Position numbers and translations under genes: made by a program. From Moraxella canis (lineage in GTDB: Bacteria; Pseudomonadota; Gammaproteobacteria; Pseudomonadales; Moraxellaceae), in NCBI RefSeq assembly GCF_002014965.1, contig NZ_MUXT01000003.1, positions 1-33,368 on the forward strand: a DNA stretch of 33,368 bases, read 5' to 3'. Positions 1-8,035 of this stretch are shown piece by piece (position 1 is the stretch's first letter; every line of letters starts with the position of its first letter). The notes beneath the pieces were generated by a model, which was not told the DNA's origin, made no database searches, and saw only the letters and a list, made by a program, of their open reading frames with translations.

Positions 1-59
1 CAGATTTTGGCTGCTTTTTTCTTTGATTTTTATGTCATTTTGTAACTACAAAATAATTA

Positions 60-254
60 CTAATTAATTACTTTTGCTACATAGTTGGCTAAGTTGATAT
101 CATCAATTACTGCTTTTACAATGGCATCAATATTCATGCTATCTATCTAAAAGCGCTTGGATGTTAGTAAATTTACTACCTTGGCTGGGTATTTTAGGTC
201 GTTTCGCCAATGCTCCATTAAATCGTTATAACTACCCCCAAATTCTGACGGCAT
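60..254 (-). other. Decayed coding remnants at left edge
   Basis: Two tiny minus-strand reading frames are visible: 254-147 (35 codons, begins MPSEFGGSYNDLMEHWRNDL) and 137-60 (25 codons, begins MNIDAIVKAVIDDINLANYV). A +1 change near position 190 would extend the first frame into a different tail, KIPSQGSKFTNIQALLDR, ending at a stop next to the second frame. This looks like the frameshifted 3' end of an older gene, perhaps a phage-type gene, followed by the start of another. I do not recognise either product. The rest of 1-414 is AT-rich and holds nothing else I can support. Confidence 0.25.
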
Positions 255-414
255 TAGGTGATATCGGCGTCACAAAACTTACGAATATGGTTTTTAGCTT
301 GTTAATCTGCTTGTTTGATTAGCTTTTTTGTCAAAGTGATTTGTTTTCAATAGGCTGTACCCCATTGATACACTACCGAGTCGCATAAAACCCATATCAA
401 TAGAATTTTATTTA

Positions 415-433
415 GGGTCTGTATTAGAATAAC
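415..433 (+). repeat. Left terminal inverted repeat of the IS
   Basis: GGGTCTGTATTAGAATAAC pairs imperfectly with the right end at 1109-1128. It sits 20 bases before the likely original transposase start at 454. A separate match to the IS tip (AGGCTGTAC) at 352-360 is too short to call. Confidence 0.6.
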
Positions 434-453
434 TCTCATGTTATACTAGTTTT

Positions 454-1109
454 ATGAAGATAACCCATTGTAAACTCAGTAAAAAAGTACAAAAAAAGGA
501 TGCTTGAATTTTTTTGTACTTGAAGTGACTGCTCGTTCGGCAGCTGATTTGCTTGGTATTCAGCATAATTCAGCAGCTTTATTCTATCACAAAATCAGAC
601 TTGTGATAGAATACCATCTTGATCTTAAGGCTAAAGAATTGTTTGATGGCGAAATAGAGCTTGATGAAAGCTATTTTGGTGGCATTGGCAAAGGCAAGCG
701 TGGTCGCAGAGCTGGTGGTAAAACAGCTGTCTTCGGTCTTTTAAAACGCAACGGTAAAGTCTTTGTGGTTGTGGTTAAAGACACCAAGACTAACACACCA
801 ATGCCTATCATCACAAGCAAAATCAAGCCTGACAGTGTTGTTTATACAGATTGCTATAAAAGCTACAATGCTCTTGATGTTTCTGATTTTAAACACTTTA
901 GAATTAACCATTCCAAAGAATTTGCAAAAGACCATAATCACATCAATGGCATTGAGAATTTCTGGTCGCAAGCCAAGCGTGTTTTAAGAAAGTACAATGG
1001 CATTGACAAGAAACACTTTCATCTTTTTATCAAAGAATGTGAGTGTCGTTTTAACTATGGTACACCCTCTAATCAGTTTAAAGTATTGAGAAGATGGTGT
1101 GGGATTTAG
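454..1109 (+). pseudogene. ISXO2-like transposase, frame-broken at the 5' end
   Basis: This is a DDE transposase of the IS1595 family. The main frame from about 489 to 1109 carries LDESYFGG, the KGKRGRRAGGK basic stretch, AVFGLLKRNGKV, VYTDCYKSY, FRINHSKEF and HINGIENFWSQAKR, all typical of IS1016-like enzymes. The expected N-terminus (MKITHCKLSKKVQKK) is encoded from ATG 454 in another frame, which ends at TGA 505-507. Compared with related proteins as I remember them, two single-base insertions (in the GG at 498-499 and the T run at 509-515) would explain the break. The junction also contains A_AAA_AAG (492-498), a classic -1 slippery heptamer in the correct register, so a programmed frameshift cannot be excluded. 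A TTG at 504 is open but would remove the N-terminus. Confidence 0.75.
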
Positions 1110-1128
1110 GCTAATCTAGTACAGCCTC
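1109..1128 (-). repeat. Right terminal inverted repeat of the IS
   Basis: GGCTAATCTAGTACAGCCTC begins on the last base of the transposase stop codon and is an imperfect inverted copy of 415-433. Confidence 0.65.
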
Positions 1129-1443
1129 TAATTTTTATCAGTTATTTACCAATATTCTAATAAGTTATATTTATTAAATATAATATTAAATAAAATTGTC
1201 TAAATGTATGTCATCAACTTTAGTGTACTATCCAATTCATTAACGGGTTTTTAAAGCAAATTATTCAAATTGATTTTTTGTGATTTGAAACCATATCTGC
1301 AGTTCGCTACACAAAATAATCCTTCTAAAATATATTTTGAAATCACTTATCTGAACTCATGGCAATATCATTTACCCAAAAGTTGTATTGACCTAACATG
1401 ACAATCTGGGCAAACTGTATTTTTTGATAAATTGATATACTTT
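1129..1443. other. Intergenic region, IS to moeB
   Basis: This is about 315 bases of AT-rich DNA with no convincing gene. A weak inverted repeat (TTCAAAT ... ATTTGAA) lies near 1264-1290, and no clear promoter or ribosome binding site could be assigned to moeB. Confidence 0.4.
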
Positions 1444-2238
1444 ATGACGAATACCGATACCAAATCCCACCCCAAAACCGAATTATGCGATGCCGAGCTG
1501 ATGCGTTATAGTCGTCAAATTTTATTAGACGGATGGGATATTGAAGCACAACTTAAAATTAAACAGTCGTCTGTTTCACTAATTGGGATGGGCGGTCTAG
1601 GTTGTATGGTTGCGCCGATTTTAGTGAGAGCGGGTGTGGGTGAAGTGCATTTATTTGATTTTGATACCATAGATGACAGTAATTTACAAAGACAGCTGTT
1701 GTACACTCAAGCAGATATTGGTTTACCAAAAGCACAAATAGCTAAACAAGCACTGATAGAACAAAACTCTTGGGCTACAGTCCATAGTCATAATATTGCG
1801 CTCAATGATGATACTATAAAAGAAAACTTAATATCTATTAAATCAGACTTATGGATTGATTGCAGTGATAATTTCGATATTCGTCAAACCCTTAACCGCC
1901 ATTCGATCATAACCGATACCGCTCTACTTTCATTGTCCGCCATTGGCGAAACTGGGCAGGTTGCACTTTTTGAGCCAAAAAAAACAGGCTGCTATGCATG
2001 TTTATTTGGTACTCCAATGAGCGCAGCCCAAAACTGTGCAACTTCTGGTGTGTTGGCAAGCACGGTGGCGGTGATCGGTGCACTCGGTGCTGACATCGCC
2101 TTACATTTTCTCGGTAAAGATCAAAATACCTTAGAAAATACGTTGATGGTATGGCAAGGTACTCGTGCCAATTTTCAAAAAATGAAGTTTGCCAAAAACC
2201 CCTCCTGCCCTATTTGTCAAAAATCTATCGCGCTATAA
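1444..2238 (+). CDS. moeB: MoeB-type MoaD adenylyltransferase
   Basis: This enzyme activates the C-terminal glycine of MoaD as an acyl-adenylate in molybdopterin synthesis. It is a ThiF/HesA/MoeB family protein of 264 residues from ATG 1444; a TTG at 1432 is also in frame but less likely. The N-terminal segment RYSRQILLDGWDIEAQLKI and the nucleotide-binding loop IGMGGLG (residues 47-53) are diagnostic. Zinc-ligand pairs CYAC and CPIC are both present. The C-terminal stretch KMKFAKNPSCPIC resembles the MoeB ending rather than ThiF. The moaD and moaE genes it should serve are in the same window, which supports moeB over thiF. It converges on narK2, and a shared hairpin terminator lies between them. 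Confidence 0.85.
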   Translation: MTNTDTKSHPKTELCDAELMRYSRQILLDGWDIEAQLKIKQSSVSLIGMGGLGCMVAPILVRAGVGEVHLFDFDTIDDSNLQRQLLYTQADIGLPKAQIAKQALIEQNSWATVHSHNIALNDDTIKENLISIKSDLWIDCSDNFDIRQTLNRHSIITDTALLSLSAIGETGQVALFEPKKTGCYACLFGTPMSAAQNCATSGVLASTVAVIGALGADIALHFLGKDQNTLENTLMVWQGTRANFQKMKFAKNPSCPICQKSIAL

Positions 2239-2260
2239 TAATTTAATATGAAGAAATAAT

Positions 2261-2292
2261 AAAAAACGGCTTTTATTAATAAGCCGTTTTTT
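2261..2292. terminator. Bidirectional terminator between moeB and narK2
   Basis: AAAAAACGGCTT, an 8-base loop, and AAGCCGTTTTTT form a perfect 12-bp hairpin with A and T runs on its flanks. It can stop transcription from both convergent genes. Confidence 0.9.
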
Positions 2293-2300
2293 ATTTGACT

Positions 2301-3647
2301 TTAACAAGGATATGGGGCATTTCTGCGTGAATAATACCACCATGTCAAAGCGATACATATAATATAAAATGCAATGAGTACAAGGAAGGTACCATTTACC
2401 CCTAGACCTGAGCCGAACATTTTTGGGATAAAAAACCCACCATATGCCGCAAATCCTGCCGAAAAACCCACAACTGCCGCAGATTCTTTGCGCGCTTGTA
2501 TAATAGCATCGGAGGAATGTAAACGCTCATGCATGGTTCGAAAGATCACAGGAATCATACGAAAGGTTGAACCATTACCAATCCCCGTAGTGATAAATAG
2601 CAACATAAACCCAGCAAAATAGCCTGTAAAATTACCATTTTTAAGGAAAAACATAACTGCGATGACAGCGATTGTCATGATAATGTAATTCCAGAATGTG
2701 ACGCGTGCACCGCCAATTTTATCAGACAACCAACCCCCTGCAGGGCGAAATAGAGCGCCAACTAAAGGACCTAGAAAGGCAACTTTTAGAGGATCAATCT
2801 CAGGGAATGACTGCTTAATGACCATAGGAAACGCTGCACTAAAGCCAATAAAAGACCCAAAAGTCGCCAAGTAAAGAATACACATGATCCAATTATGCTG
2901 TCTTCGAAAAATGATCGACTGTTCTTTGAACGACGCTTTGGCATTACTTAAATCATTCATGCCAAACCATGCAAGTACGGTCATAATAACGATTGGAATG
3001 ACCCAAACAAAAGCGGCGTTTTGCAAATATAAAACTTTGCCAGATTCAGTAACCTGACCATCTCCTGCCAATGCGCCAAATAAAGAAAATCCAATAACCA
3101 CAGGCACAACAAACTGCAGTACAGATACACCCAAATTCCCCAAACCTGCGTTTAAGCCTAGAGCCATACCTTGTTTAGACTTAGGGTAAAAAAATGAGAT
3201 ATTAGACATACTGGATGAAAAATTGGCACCGCCGAAACCGCATAGTAGCGCGATGATTGCAAATGTGGTGAAAGAAGTTTCAGGGTTTTGTATAGCCAAC
3301 CCCAGCCAAATTGTAGGTATAAGCAAAGATGCGGTTGATAGTGTCGTCCAGCGACGACCACCGAAAACAGGCACTAAAAATGCATAAAATAAACGCATGG
3401 TTGCCCCAGATAAGGCAGGTAGTGCCAAAAGCCATGACAGCTGCGCTTTGTCAAATTGAAAGCCAACTTCAGGCATACGAACTACAATCACGCTCCAGAT
3501 AACCCAGACCGAAAAGGCAAGCAATAATGCAGGAATTGAGATAAAAAGATTTCGAGTAGCGACACGGCTGCCGCCATTTTGCCAAAATGTTTCATCTTCA
3601 GGGCGCCAGTCATCGATGCGACGACCACCTTTAAGTTGATTATTCAT
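2301..3647 (-). CDS. narK2: NarK2-type nitrate/nitrite transporter
   Basis: This is a major-facilitator inner-membrane protein of 448 residues that probably exchanges nitrate for nitrite. Features shared with Escherichia coli NarK/NarU include SWLLALPALSGATMRLFY with a substrate-site Arg, VPVFGGRRWTTLST, LLCGFGGANFSSSMSNISFF and the nitrate-signature stretch GLNAGLGNLGVSVLQF. A second Arg lies in ALFRPAGGWLSDK, and GGFFIPKMFGSGL is near the C-terminus. The soluble N-terminus (RRIDDWRPEDETFWQNGG) is typical of this type. It begins 20 bases after narK1 stops, behind a TTGGAG ribosome binding site, so the two are co-transcribed. It is distinct from narK1 in sequence type, as in Pseudomonas narK1K2 pairs. 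Confidence 0.93.
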   Translation of the reverse strand: MNNQLKGGRRIDDWRPEDETFWQNGGSRVATRNLFISIPALLLAFSVWVIWSVIVVRMPEVGFQFDKAQLSWLLALPALSGATMRLFYAFLVPVFGGRRWTTLSTASLLIPTIWLGLAIQNPETSFTTFAIIALLCGFGGANFSSSMSNISFFYPKSKQGMALGLNAGLGNLGVSVLQFVVPVVIGFSLFGALAGDGQVTESGKVLYLQNAAFVWVIPIVIMTVLAWFGMNDLSNAKASFKEQSIIFRRQHNWIMCILYLATFGSFIGFSAAFPMVIKQSFPEIDPLKVAFLGPLVGALFRPAGGWLSDKIGGARVTFWNYIIMTIAVIAVMFFLKNGNFTGYFAGFMLLFITTGIGNGSTFRMIPVIFRTMHERLHSSDAIIQARKESAAVVGFSAGFAAYGGFFIPKMFGSGLGVNGTFLVLIAFYIICIALTWWYYSRRNAPYPC

Positions 3648-3667
3648 TTAGGTCTCCAAGATATTGG

Positions 3668-4939
3668 TTATAATTTTAAGGTTTTTGGCTGATGGTCTTG
3701 CTCCATTTTTGGCTTGACCTCTGATAAATAAATCCAAATTAAACTCACCCACACCACACCAAACATAATCATAAACGCCGATGAACGAATGCCTGTGATA
3801 TCTACAGCAGCACCAAACATAATCGGTAGAATAAAGCCGCCCAATCCCCCTGCTAAACCCACAACGCCTGAAACTGCACCCATATTATCCTTGTATTCAT
3901 CAGACAAATATTTAAATACTGATGCCTTACCAATTGCAAAGGCAATACCTAGCAAGAAAATCAGTACAGTAAAGACGGTGGCATTTAAGCCAATATAAAA
4001 GCTTTTTTCTCCATCGACTGTCTGAATGGTCAAGAATGTTTGAGGATAGGATAAGGCAAATAGCAGCAAAAACGATGACCAAAGTACCCACCAAGTGACT
4101 GTGTGTGCCGAATACTTATCTGACAGCCACCCACCCAGTGCACGCAATACCCCACCAGGCAAACTAAAACACGCCGCCAAAAATGCTGCTGTTTGTAGGC
4201 TAAAACCATATTCGCCGACATAATACTTGGTCATCCAAAGCGCCAGTGCTACATAGCCGCCAAAAACGATCGAATAGTATTGGCTATAACGCCAAACATT
4301 CTTATCCTTTAAAACAGCCAGTTGACTGGCAAGAGTAGCATTACCGGCAGTACGATGCGTTTTATTATCATAACTAAAAAACCAAAAACCAATGGCTGTA
4401 ATCAGCATAATACCTGCATAAACTTTAGGTAAAAAACGCCAGCCTTCTGCAGCACTGACCGCTGTGGAAGCCCCTACAGCGATAATGGCAGGACCGATCA
4501 TCTTAGTAATCGCTGAACCTGCATTACCTGCGCCAAATACACCCATGGCAAAGCCCTGCTTGTCTGCCTCAAACCACTTGGCTACATAGGCGATACCCAC
4601 CGAAAAGGATCCGCCTGCCAAACCAACAAACAAGCCCAATAATAAAAATTGCCAATATTGATCAGCATACCCCATTAAAAAGATCGGCAATACTGTCGCT
4701 AACATTAAGACGAAAAATACAATGCGTCCGCCATATTTATCTGTCATGATACCCAGCGGTAAACGAACTAGCGAACCTGTCAGAACAGGCGTGGCGGCAA
4801 GTAATCCAAATTGGGTTTCATTTAAGTCAAGTGCTTGCTGAATAGGAATACCCAAAACAGCAAACATCATCCAAATCATAAAACATACCGTAAATGCAAT
4901 GGTCGATGAGATGAGTACAATGGTAGATTTTGTTGTCAT
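3668..4939 (-). CDS. narK1: NarK1-type nitrate transporter
   Basis: This is a major-facilitator protein of 423 residues and the first gene of a narK1-narK2 operon. It starts at ATG 4939 with 12 predicted hydrophobic segments. It carries FGLLAATPVLTGSLVRLPLGIMTDKYGGR (substrate-site Arg plus the MFS loop motif) and the nitrate signature GVFGAGNAGSAITKM. A second GGVLRALGGWLSDKYSAH and GVVGLAGGLGGFILPIMFG follow. Type-I NarK proteins are thought to import nitrate with protons, complementing the type-II exchanger downstream. The upstream region shared with narX carries a perfect FNR-type box at class II spacing from a TATTAT -10 element. The specific symporter role is a family-based inference. 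Confidence 0.9.
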   Translation of the reverse strand: MTTKSTIVLISSTIAFTVCFMIWMMFAVLGIPIQQALDLNETQFGLLAATPVLTGSLVRLPLGIMTDKYGGRIVFFVLMLATVLPIFLMGYADQYWQFLLLGLFVGLAGGSFSVGIAYVAKWFEADKQGFAMGVFGAGNAGSAITKMIGPAIIAVGASTAVSAAEGWRFLPKVYAGIMLITAIGFWFFSYDNKTHRTAGNATLASQLAVLKDKNVWRYSQYYSIVFGGYVALALWMTKYYVGEYGFSLQTAAFLAACFSLPGGVLRALGGWLSDKYSAHTVTWWVLWSSFLLLFALSYPQTFLTIQTVDGEKSFYIGLNATVFTVLIFLLGIAFAIGKASVFKYLSDEYKDNMGAVSGVVGLAGGLGGFILPIMFGAAVDITGIRSSAFMIMFGVVWVSLIWIYLSEVKPKMEQDHQPKTLKL

Positions 4940-5030
4940 GATAGGCTCTTTTTACAAGATGCTAAAAACAGCTTTTATTTGGATCTCAAAATCTCTCCAA
5001 ATAAATCAGCTTTAGAAAAGTACACAAGCT

Positions 5031-5072
5031 ATAATAAATTGAAATTTTTTTTAATTAGTTGATTTAAATCAA
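5031..5072 (-). promoter_or_regulatory. FNR-type activated promoter of narK1K2
   Basis: TTGATTTAAATCAA at 5059-5072 is a perfect match to the FNR/DNR consensus TTGAT-N4-ATCAA. On the minus strand a TATTAT -10 hexamer lies at 5036-5031, with its centre 32 bases from the box centre. This is the geometry expected for a class II site at -41.5, which puts the start point near 5024 and gives a leader of about 85 bases. Confidence 0.8.
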
Positions 5073-5111
5073 TCATAAATTAATGCTCTTGTGTCTAAAA
5101 TATAGATTTCT

Positions 5112-5155
5112 ACTACTTAAGAAGTAGTCGTTCTTCATAAGGATTAGCGTATAAT
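5112..5155 (+). promoter_or_regulatory. Likely narXL promoter with upstream palindrome
   Basis: A perfect TATAAT lies at 5150-5155 with a poor -35 region, which suggests activation. The inverted repeat ACTACTTAAGAAGTAGT (5112-5128) is centred about 42 bases before the predicted start point. A similar palindrome precedes the Crp/Fnr gene at 24759-24774. The spacing does not fit the classical NarL 7-2-7 arrangement. Confidence 0.5.
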
Positions 5156-5188
5156 TGCTTGATTTTTCAAGAACTTGTTTTTAAGCAC

Positions 5189-5202
5189 CTGATTACAATC
5201 AA
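5189..5202. promoter_or_regulatory. FNR-like box before narX
   Basis: CTGATTACAATCAA differs from TTGAT-N4-ATCAA at one position. It lies downstream of the predicted narX start point and 45 bases before the start codon, so if it is used it would fit repression or an alternative promoter. Confidence 0.4.
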
Positions 5203-5247
5203 TCATTTTTTACTCAAATAGCAGCTCGTGGCTTTTTGGGGGTATGT

Positions 5248-7218
5248 ATGTTAAATAACCGACTTAGTGGCTTTTTGCCAAGATCGCTTTCAGTGCGTGC
5301 TTGGCTGGCAGTTGGCGTTATTGTATTTTTTGCGACAGTCACAGCCAGCACTTCAGCAGTCTTAGCCTGGGTATCAAAATCTGATGCTCAAGCACTCAAT
5401 TCTGTCGGATCAATTCGGATGGCAACTTATCGCATTAATTATTTATTAACAACCAATACCACTTTACCAATTGATGATCATTTAAAACTTGATCCAACCT
5501 TATCGATCAATCAGCAATTGATTGATGATATGCAAGCACGTTTGAATGTGCTGTATGCATATCAGAATATGCCTGGCAATAAGGACACCGAGATAGATAG
5601 CCAAACTGAAACAATTCAACACCATTGGCTAAAAATGCTAAAGCCTGCTTTAGTAAATAATGATAGTACCGCAGTATTAGTGGCGTCTGGTAAATATATT
5701 AAAGAAGTTAATGAGCTAACCAAAAAAATTCAGGTTCGCAGTGAAACTCGTCAGCACTGGCAACAAGTATTACAAATGTCTGCGCTTGGTATCATCTTAT
5801 TAACCCTATTATTAGGTATGTACGAGCTTAGACGCAATGTACTAAGACCCATTCACTCTCTCATAGACAGCACGCAGCATTTTCGACGCGGTCATCATGT
5901 GCCTGCGCTGGTAACTGGCTATCAAGAGTTTCAAACGCTTAGCAAATCATTTAATGATATGGCGGATACCATTAGCGAACATCAAGCCAAACTCAATCAA
6001 GAAGTATTAAACAAAACTCGGCATCTTACCCAAGCCAACCAATTGCTTAAACTATTGTATGATTTTTCCAATCAGCTCAATCAAGAGCCTGTTACATTAT
6101 CTAAGCTACATCATTTACTTGAGAATTTTTCAAAGATAAATCCAAGTTTTGGGTTTACATTATGCTTGCATGATCACCTAAAATTCAATGAATCTAGCAC
6201 TTCAGGACCTCTCTTGAAAAATGACACTACGCTTGTGTCATCAAAAGATAGCATTAGTATTCACAGTCACTCTGTTGAAGAATTGCAAACAGGCAAAACC
6301 GATCTTTTGTCGAGTAAAATTTGTTCTACAGGCAACTGCGAGCAATGCACTCTCAAAGCCAGACCCACCACAAAGATTTATCCAATCAGCGCCCAAAACA
6401 GCTACTGGGGCGAGCTGATGGTTCATCAGCAGTCTGAAGAAGATGACGCCACAGTTACCAAAGAGCTTGTACAAGCGTTAGCAAGTCTAGTAAGCCTAGT
6501 ATTTACCATCCAAAAGCAACGTCAACAAGAGCATCAATTAATACTTTTAGAAGAGCGGAACACCATTGCCCGCGAATTACATGACTCATTAGCACAGTCA
6601 TTGTCATACCTAAAAATTCAGCTTTCTATGCTGGGTACACATGCCCGCCAACTTTCTGATGCAGCTCAACAAAACCAAAATGATACGCTCATGGACCATA
6701 ATGAAGCCATGCTTCAAGTTTTAGGGCAAGCGCGTTCAGGGCTTGATGCTGCCTACATTCAGCTGCGCGAGTTACTCGTGACCTTTCGCTTAAAAATAGA
6801 ATCGGGCAGTTTTGATAATGCCATCGAACAAGCTTGTGACGAATTTTCTGCGAAAGGCGGTTTTAATATTACACTGGATAACCGGATTTTGAGCCAAAAT
6901 CTAAGCGCCAATGAGCAAATTGACTTATTACAAATTATTCGTGAAGCATTATCCAATATTCAGCGCCATGCATACGCCAAAGAGGTAACTGTCAGCCTTT
7001 ATCAAAAAACACATTTAGACACTGAGCAGCGTATTTATCTGGAAATCGGTGATGACGGCGTGGGTTTACCAAAGCATATTGACGGACAACAGCACCATGG
7101 ATTAAAAATTATGCAAGAGCGCACGCACAGTTTGGGTGGCGAGTTTGATATCAGTCAAAATACCCCGAAGGGCACTTTGGTGCGTATTTGGTTTTTACCT
7201 AAATTTTATGAAAACTAG
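5248..7218 (+). CDS. narX: Nitrate/nitrite sensor histidine kinase NarX
   Basis: This is a membrane-bound sensor of 656 residues. ATG 5248 is chosen because GGGGGT sits six bases before it. There are two membrane segments (about 19-42 and 178-195). The periplasmic P-box NSVGSIRMATYRI (residues 51-63) that binds nitrate is clear. A HAMP segment and a central Cys module follow, with C359, C364 and C367 in CSTGNCEQC. The HisKA_3 motif ERNTIARELHDSLAQS places the phospho-acceptor at H445, and the ATPase G-box GDDGVGLP lies near the C-terminus. Length and domain order match NarX rather than the shorter-linker NarQ. The narL gene follows after eight bases. It is divergent from narK1. Confidence 0.93.
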   Translation: MLNNRLSGFLPRSLSVRAWLAVGVIVFFATVTASTSAVLAWVSKSDAQALNSVGSIRMATYRINYLLTTNTTLPIDDHLKLDPTLSINQQLIDDMQARLNVLYAYQNMPGNKDTEIDSQTETIQHHWLKMLKPALVNNDSTAVLVASGKYIKEVNELTKKIQVRSETRQHWQQVLQMSALGIILLTLLLGMYELRRNVLRPIHSLIDSTQHFRRGHHVPALVTGYQEFQTLSKSFNDMADTISEHQAKLNQEVLNKTRHLTQANQLLKLLYDFSNQLNQEPVTLSKLHHLLENFSKINPSFGFTLCLHDHLKFNESSTSGPLLKNDTTLVSSKDSISIHSHSVEELQTGKTDLLSSKICSTGNCEQCTLKARPTTKIYPISAQNSYWGELMVHQQSEEDDATVTKELVQALASLVSLVFTIQKQRQQEHQLILLEERNTIARELHDSLAQSLSYLKIQLSMLGTHARQLSDAAQQNQNDTLMDHNEAMLQVLGQARSGLDAAYIQLRELLVTFRLKIESGSFDNAIEQACDEFSAKGGFNITLDNRILSQNLSANEQIDLLQIIREALSNIQRHAYAKEVTVSLYQKTHLDTEQRIYLEIGDDGVGLPKHIDGQQHHGLKIMQERTHSLGGEFDISQNTPKGTLVRIWFLPKFYEN

Positions 7219-7226
7219 GAATAACA

Positions 7227-7883
7227 ATGGTTTTAAAGATTTTTACCGCAGCCAATCCTGCACGCCTTCTTCTTGTCGATGATCATCCGATGTTGCGTCG
7301 TGGTTTGGCAGATTTATTAAGTCTAGAAAAGGATGTTCAAGTCATTGCTGAAGCCAACCATGGCATGGAAGCTTTGGATATTCTAAATCAAGAAATGGTA
7401 GATCTTGTGATTTTAGATCACACCATGCCTATCTTAAATGGCATTGAAACGCTCAAAAAAATACGGGAGTTAGGTATTCAAACCAAAGTTTTATTATTTA
7501 CCGTATCAGACAATAGCAAAGATGTTCAAGATGCGCTTCATTTGGGCGTTGATGGCTATCTACTCAAGGATATGGAGCCAGAGCAAATCATTACTGATAT
7601 ACGTAAGATTTTGCGCGGTGAATTAGTCATCAGTCCAAGTCTTGCACCGATTTTAGCACAAGCGATGCGCAAACCTGTTCAAACTGACAGCAGTCACGAG
7701 CTGACAGAGCGCGAGATCCAAGTTGCCAAAATGATTGCTCAAGGGATGAGTAATAAGATGATTGGTAACAAGCTTGGTATTGCTGAATCCACAGTTAAAG
7801 TTCATGTCAAACACATTCTTGGTAAGATTGGCCTGCGTACGCGCGTTGAAATTGCCGTTTGGGCGGTTGGTCATTATCAGTGA
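7227..7883 (+). CDS. narL: Nitrate response regulator NarL
   Basis: This is a two-component regulator of 218 residues. The receiver domain has the acidic pair D18-D19 (LLLVDDHP), the phospho-acceptor D64 in VILDHTMP, and the conserved Lys in LLKDMEP. The LuxR-type helix-turn-helix is LTEREIQVAKMIAQGMSNKMIGNKLGIAESTVKVHVKHIL. The start ATG 7227 follows an AGGA ribosome binding site that overlaps the narX stop, so narX and narL are one operon. It should be phosphorylated by NarX and act on nar promoters. Binding sites in this window could not be assigned with confidence. Confidence 0.92.
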   Translation: MVLKIFTAANPARLLLVDDHPMLRRGLADLLSLEKDVQVIAEANHGMEALDILNQEMVDLVILDHTMPILNGIETLKKIRELGIQTKVLLFTVSDNSKDVQDALHLGVDGYLLKDMEPEQIITDIRKILRGELVISPSLAPILAQAMRKPVQTDSSHELTEREIQVAKMIAQGMSNKMIGNKLGIAESTVKVHVKHILGKIGLRTRVEIAVWAVGHYQ

Positions 7884-7929
7884 TCAGTGAAATAATCAAG
7901 CATTGTAGTGACGCATACATCCAAAGTAG

Positions 7930-8033
7930 TAGAGAAAGTCAAAAAATTTTAACCATGTGGCTATAGGGAGCTTGGGTATTTTTTGTTATAGTTGTAATAC
8001 ATTCATCACCGAGGCAACGCCCATAAGTTATTG
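7930..8033 (+). ncRNA. Structured moaA leader, candidate Moco-type riboswitch
   Basis: The 150-base region before moaA contains pairing segments CTTGGG (7971-7976) and CCCATAAG (8020-8027). A competing small hairpin GGC-AAC-GCC (8013-8021) lies within ACCGAGGCAACGCC. No ribosome binding site is evident immediately before ATG 8036. Molybdenum-cofactor RNA motifs are known upstream of moaA operons in gammaproteobacteria. I cannot align this to the published consensus from memory, so the call rests on position and structure only. Confidence 0.3.
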
Positions 8034-8035
8034 TC

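Larger units (their letters stand above)
415..1128 (+). mobile_element. IS1595-family (IS1016-like) insertion sequence
   Basis: The element is about 0.7 kb and contains one transposase gene between imperfect terminal inverted repeats. The left end (415-433, GGGTCTGTATTAGAATAAC) and the reverse complement of the right end (1109-1128, GAGGCTGTACTAGATTAGCC) match at about 12 of 16 core positions. The flanks are AT-rich on both sides (AATTTTAT against AATTTTTA), but no exact 8-bp target duplication can be fixed. A related transposase remnant on the opposite strand lies at 27118-27308, on the other side of the nitrate block. The damaged 5' coding region (see the transposase entry) suggests the copy may be inactive. 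Confidence 0.8.

Noticed and set aside
352..360. Second IS end (AGGCTGTAC)
   Set aside because: Only nine bases match and no partner end or transposase piece lies nearby.
7924..7932. AAAGTAGTA as a NarL box, also seen near 20142, 24767 and 32160
   Set aside because: It fits a single NarL heptamer but never the 7-2-7 pair, and it also occurs in the narG coding end and in the accessory region, so chance is likely.
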